The notes beneath the pieces are model-generated. The model saw only the letters and a list, made by a program, of their open reading frames with translations, was not told the DNA's origin and searched no databases. The position numbers and the translations under genes are program-made. From Tethya wilhelma (Eukaryota; Porifera; Demospongiae; Tethyida; Tethyidae), in contig CAXIPT010000007.1 in NCBI GenBank assembly GCA_964030475.1, positions 2,984,463-3,048,462 of the forward strand: a stretch of 64,000 bases of DNA. Direction: 5' to 3'. Below, piece after piece: positions 58,988 through 64,000 of this stretch (the stretch's first letter is position 1; every line of letters begins with the position of its first letter).

Positions 58988-61804
58988 CTATAGAATTTCA
59001 GATGTGGGTGCGTCAGATACAACAGACAAACTGTTTCTATGGAGACGTAGTCTTCTTGCTTGTAATTCCATCTGTCTTGCTCGCTCTTCTGAAAAGTGTA
59101 CATCAGCTTGAGCCAAATGATACTAGTGAAGTTCTTCTTTATTAATACGGTACTTTAATACCTAACGTAGAGAATGATATTATCATAAATTTATCACATG
59201 ATATACATGTGCCAACGATCCATGTTATTTGCTCCATATGCAAACAAATAACATGTTGAACAATATGGGGATCGAATACAGGTGGAGAACTCTTCATAAA
59301 TCCTTTGATTTGGTGATTACTCACACATCATATATAATTATTTCCAAAGTTTTATATATAAAACCAGTCAAGCATTTTGTGTATCAACACTATTAGAAAG
59401 TGAAAGAGACGTCCAAAGCAGCCACAACACATAAATTATGTTATATTGAATGATCCTTGTGTTAAAATCCCTGTTTTGAAATTGCCAGCTTTACTCAACC
59501 ATGGTAGTGGGTTCCAAATAATGCACACCTCAATATATGTGGGCAGTAGTAGTATGGATACCATAATATTATTAAAAAGGTGGTATTGTCATCTGGAAGT
59601 GAGCAGTAACTGAACATATGAGACAACATGGTGAACATAGCAGCTAACTTTGACAGATTTCACGTTTGATATGCCTATATGTTAGTGATCGAGGGTCTTG
59701 TATGTCAGTTTTTTCAGAATTATTTGTGTCAAGATTTCTATTACCCATGTACACAATATATCATATGGGCTATCCCAACTGTAACAGGTACACTGAAGTC
59801 ATAAAACACTGCATCGGAAATCTTCATAGCCAAAGAATTGCATCAATATTGGCTAACTGGGTAGAGAAAAAGTCCATTAAGATTTAAGGTACACAAACTA
59901 AGCTTACCTCTGGTATTAAAACACTTTCATGAGTGACTTCAATTGACAAGCTTCGTAGAGATCTAGTCAACTCAAAAAAGCCCGAGACTTTGACTTGATT
60001 CTTTGGAGAAGAGAATGAGAGCTGGAGCAGTGCCAACGCCACTTTAAATAGAACTTTAGCACCCTCAAAGAAGAACATATCCCAGACTCTTAGAACCGTT
60101 CCCCATGGCAGAGATCTTTGTGTGAGCAAGAGTAGATAAGATTCATATTATTTTTGTGCTTCAAAAATAGCTAATATACAAAAATACTATGTGATTCTCA
60201 GGAAAATACACAAACTGTATCGATTTTACAACATTACGATTGTCACTTTAAGGATTTAAATTAGTTATAAATATTTTAAAGCAATCACAACAGAACTTGT
60301 AAGCGACCATGTGTTATTGATGTGATGAGCAGCAAACTAAGTCATGAATGACAGGTGTGTGAGTGTATACTTACCTAGTAAATACACTCATGAACCATTC
60401 TGTACAGTAGAGCATTGGGTCTAGACCTTTCTGTGGTTCACTTGGATTCGGAGGAAGTTTTGACTGCAAATAATTACATGTCCATTATATAATAACATTA
60501 TTATTACAGCATAATTGAATACCCAACTGCTCTCTTTGAGCTGGACAGGTTAGACTGGTTTAAAGCTGTTACAGTGTTATTCACAGTCTGTCTACCCTTG
60601 AAGATTTGTTGGAGCTGATATTGAATCATTTGTACCTCATAATCTACTGTACTTCAACTTAAATTGTGAACACAGCACAGATCTACACGTATGCCTCAAC
60701 ACAAGCACAAAGCCCTACCACACCACAACTTATAAACACTAGAACACACCACCTGTGGGCAAATATTCATGACTTAAAAGTCACACACAAATACCACACA
60801 TAAGTAAGAATGAAGACCGAAACAAGACATGCAATCTATGTAGCAGTGACAGCCTGACGGGCAGGCACATAAAACATCACTGTAGTGGTCACGAGCAGTT
60901 GATCTTTTCTCTACGGTTCATTAGTGACTTACATGACTGTGCAAACATAACTATTCCGAAAGGAAAAACTTACGTCCATAAACTTCTTGACCTCAGGCAA
61001 ATGGACTTTAAGTAAATTCTTCAATATCAGAGCATCGATCTGGAATGCATGCTGTTGTATTGCACACAGTCACAAACAGTGTGTGTCCCTGATTCAGAGC
61101 GTATTTGTCTTTGTACATATAAGCCTAACAAAGTTATTGCACAGTTGTATGCTATACTCACCAGTCCAGGACTGTAGTAGCCAGGTAAATACTGCTCACA
61201 AATCTGAACTAACACCCAGAATGCTTCCTGAACGTATGTACATGTACGTAATGTATGTACGCACAAATATTGCAATGTTAGCTCACATGAATAATGATTA
61301 TGATACACACGTACCTCTGGTGTCATATGCATCAGCAATGTGGCAGCCACTGGAGCCATGGCCTACACACAATCACAATGAGCACTAATGCTTAGTTGGC
61401 ACTCCTACAATTTATTACTCTATATCTACCCTAAATCTATCAAGTACCTGACAGTATCCTGTTTTAACGTTATACATGGCATACGCTTTCAGGACCTTTC
61501 TAAGATCTGCTTGTCTGGAAAAGAGTAGAAAAATTTGTAGATTAAAATGATTAGCTGTGTAGAGTGTTACACCACAATTACTACAACCAGTGTCTCAAGA
61601 CCACCTGGTGACTTACCCTTGAGGCTTTGAGAAGACTTCATGAGAAGGAAAGGTCCTATCCAAATCCTTGTCTATTACGTGTAAAACAACGTCGTTGTCT
61701 GGGCGTCCTATTAAATCCTATTTGTGTATGCACAATGTGTGTACGTGTGTGTGAGTATGAGTGTTACGTGAGTTGTAGGTATATATTGTGTGTATGTATG
61801 TGTC

Positions 61805-61863
<59 letters not shown>

Positions 61864-62116
61864 AAATTATATCCCATGAATATCATTAAGATCAAGTGTG
61901 TCAATACTTAGTGTACATTCTGCTAGGCATGCTCCCAGGTGGTCAGTGAGCTAANCAAGTGTGTCAATACTTAGTGTGCATTCTGTTAGGCATGCTCCCA
62001 GGTGGTCAGTGAGCAAACTAACAATATTCACATCAACAATACACATGAGGCCTTTGAGTTTGTGAGTACAATTTATATTGTACGTGGAGGATAAACCAAA
62101 CACACACATACACACA

Positions 62117-62163
<47 letters not shown>

Positions 62164-64000
62164 ACACACACACACACACATACACATACACATACAAGCA
62201 AACGTGCAACCAATGAATCAACATTTCGAGGTATGAATATTTCGTGTTGCTCACATCAAACAATCCAGCATTGGCGAGTAGTAATTTTCTTGCCCCAGAC
62301 AAGTGTTGCCAGGCTCTTCCTCGTATTGAAGGTGGTATGCCTTTTCTACATCGTTCCTTGATCTGAATTCACACAATCGAATGCGTGTGTGTATGAATGT
62401 ATGCATGGAGACAATGTGACTCAGTGGTTGTGACTACTTTGTACTGAAACATTAAGCATTTTCCTAGTTCTCAAAATAATTAGTGTTTAATCTCAATTCA
62501 AAAACCACATAACATTACGTTTACATATTAATGACAGACAAAATAGCAGGTTCAGCTTATGTGTACATTGGTGGTCACTAAACAATGAACCCTACACAAC
62601 CTCTATGAAATAAGGAGAGTGGTCGATCAGGTCAGCTTTATGCTGGTTAGGCAAGGTCTTAGTGTATTTACATTCATTGATAACTGTATTTGTTTATCTC
62701 TAAGGCAACCTAGATCATGAAGCAAGACACCTTTGACCCATAGTAGTCTAATAATGGGTAAAGTTGAAGTTCACTTAGTGACATGAAGCTATACCCTATG
62801 AATACTGTAGCCATCCTGTGAGGGTGTGTGTTCAATCAAAGTAAAGAATCACAGGCACCAAAGTCAACCTTGAAGTTGACTTAATTATCATTTGCAGTGC
62901 CCCACTTGTGATTACATTACACACCACCAACCAGACACCAACTAGATGTATGCCTACAGGTGTCAGGTGAGGAGTTGGTAAGGAGCTTTCCTTTCACAAC
63001 ACACCATTCAAAGGTGGTGTCCCCTATTGCCATGGTGTCACAGACAATGTACAAGCTACTGCCAATGGCAAGCCTATAAACTACGGATTTGTCAATTGAA
63101 GTAAGTACGCGATGTATGGATCATGTATTGGTCCCTTTGATTTGCTTCATACATGCAATGACCACAAGATTTACATGCAAAAACATATGCCCATAGTGAT
63201 CTAATCAATGTGCGATTAGAGTTTCCTTATTGCTAGTGTTTGATATTACCTAATAGGCTTTACCTTTGGTGATTTCTTTTCCATCCAGTAGTCCCAGTTC
63301 TCTAACATCTTTAGCCACTTCCTCTCTCTTTCCCTGGCTTTTTTACCAGAAAGCAGTGGATCACTGAAACATGGAAAAGGTAAACATAAGCTATTATGCA
63401 TTTATAGACATACAAAGCTCATTCTACACTATCTCGAGATGAAATGGCTGACCAAAGCTCACTTTTGGGTTATCATGTTACTAGAAGTGTGCCTGTTGGT
63501 CTTCAGACCAATCAATTGAAGGACATAAAGCCTCATTGGAATCCAATCTTTGGAATGCACACGGCTGTATGAGTGTGGATTGACAATAATTAACCCAATT
63601 AAGATGTGGTTGGTTGCAGTACTTCATGTGTGTTTACATGAAAACACGAACCAGTCAACAGCACATGTGTTCATGCTGGGATATGAACATGGTACTAGGG
63701 TCACGGACATCAATACACTCTCTTTGGTTGTAGGACCTAACACCTTTGTACTGCATTGTAATTGAACTTTGGCAAAATGGAGTGGTGTCAGAATTAAACT
63801 TAAGTAAAAAAATGCATTCACCCAGTCAGTATCCCATTACTTCAGTACATCGGCTTAGCAGACACATATGTAGTGTCTCTCTATAACACAACATATATAA
63901 TATATTGAACGTTGATCTACACCAAGTCTTACTAGTGGTGCTCTTTTTCGCTCACTGAGTACTCAAACCCGTAGTGGTCGTGTTCTCTGGTACGTGATCT
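58988..64000 (-). CDS. TBC1D10: TBC1D10-like Rab GTPase-activating protein (11 exons, N-terminus beyond right edge)
   Basis: Exons 5' to 3': 63933-64000 (open), 63264-63363, 62255-62362, 61617-61717, 61448-61514, 61315-61362, 61161-61226, 60974-61039, 60375-60463, 59908-60115 and 58988-59122 (TAG stop). All borders are AG/GT, phases agree throughout, and 1056 bp encode 351 residues. TBC domain features: [18 protein letters not shown]; the arginine finger [16 protein letters not shown]; the glutamine finger [53 protein letters not shown] and [13 protein letters not shown]. Both catalytic fingers (R and Q) are present, so GAP activity toward a Rab is expected. Similarity is to the TBC1D10/EPI64 group; which paralogue cannot be told. 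The N at 61955 and two dinucleotide tracts lie in the intron between exons 3 and 4. Confidence 0.93.
61807..61862. repeat. (GT)n microsatellite in TBC intron
   Basis: About 54 bp of GT, preceded by degenerate TGTGTGTA sequence. Confidence 0.95.
61955..61955. other. Single N between duplicated 63-bp ends
   Basis: 61892-61954 (CAAGTGTGTCAATACTTAGT to GTCAGTGAGCTAA) and 61956-62018 (same start, to GTCAGTGAGCAAA) are nearly the same, so two contigs were joined without merging their overlap. The TBC exons on both sides join correctly. Confidence 0.9.
62099..62195. repeat. (CA)n microsatellite in TBC intron
   Basis: About 95 bp of CA with several CATACA interruptions. Confidence 0.95.

Noticed and set aside
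61627..62302. Open frames of about 80-95 codons rich in Cys-Val repeats on both strands
   Set aside because: They are translations of the GT and CA microsatellites inside the TBC gene intron.

Overview
This window is animal genomic DNA, most likely from a demosponge resembling Amphimedon. The evidence is AT-rich sequence, short GT-AG introns (often 50-500 bp), a death-domain exon, and a signal-peptide beta-helix protein plus a four-helix membrane C-terminus of kinds that I recall as abundant in sponge gene sets. No bacterial operon structure, tRNA, rRNA or CRISPR array was seen. Species assignment is inference.

Host genes, left to right. (1) 1-1074 (-): N-terminal part of a secreted or membrane beta-helix-like protein, open to the left edge. 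(2) 20984-21550 (+): C-terminal four-helix membrane exon of a related-looking protein, cut at an N. (3) 22986-24652 (-): five in-phase exons of a HECT ubiquitin ligase closest to UBE3B; the exon with the catalytic Cys was not found. (4) 28014-32665 (+): death-domain exon linked in phase to a Rab/Ras-like GTPase. (5) 54385-57042 (+): complete three-exon, 587-residue protein with coiled coil, possible PD-(D/E)XK-like segment and a RIO/Crinkler-like kinase segment. (6) 58988-64000 (-): eleven in-phase exons of a TBC1D10-like RabGAP, open at the right edge.

The rest is mostly mobile DNA in decay: non-LTR retrotransposon pieces (4152-4870, 7930-9560), a Tigger/pogo transposase with a C-terminal PHD finger (13472-15340), a DIRS-like Gag (15936-16859), a gypsy integrase (38150-38870), two copies of a SWIM plus YqaJ gene (39745-42893, 43815-46985), a Merlin/ISXO2-like transposase (49230-49860), several copies of an Arg-rich ORF1-like protein (42895-43812, 50321-52459), and many MITEs. 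Two MITE insertions can be compared with uninterrupted copies of the same host repeat elsewhere in the window.

Assembly structure matters here. All five single Ns (20982, 35080, 42894, 50859, 61955) lie at ends of sequences present twice in the window, so they look like contig joins with unmerged overlaps or separate haplotypes. The 2.3-kb pair 18677-20981 / 35081-37386 and the SWIM-YqaJ pair should not be counted as true duplications without checking.
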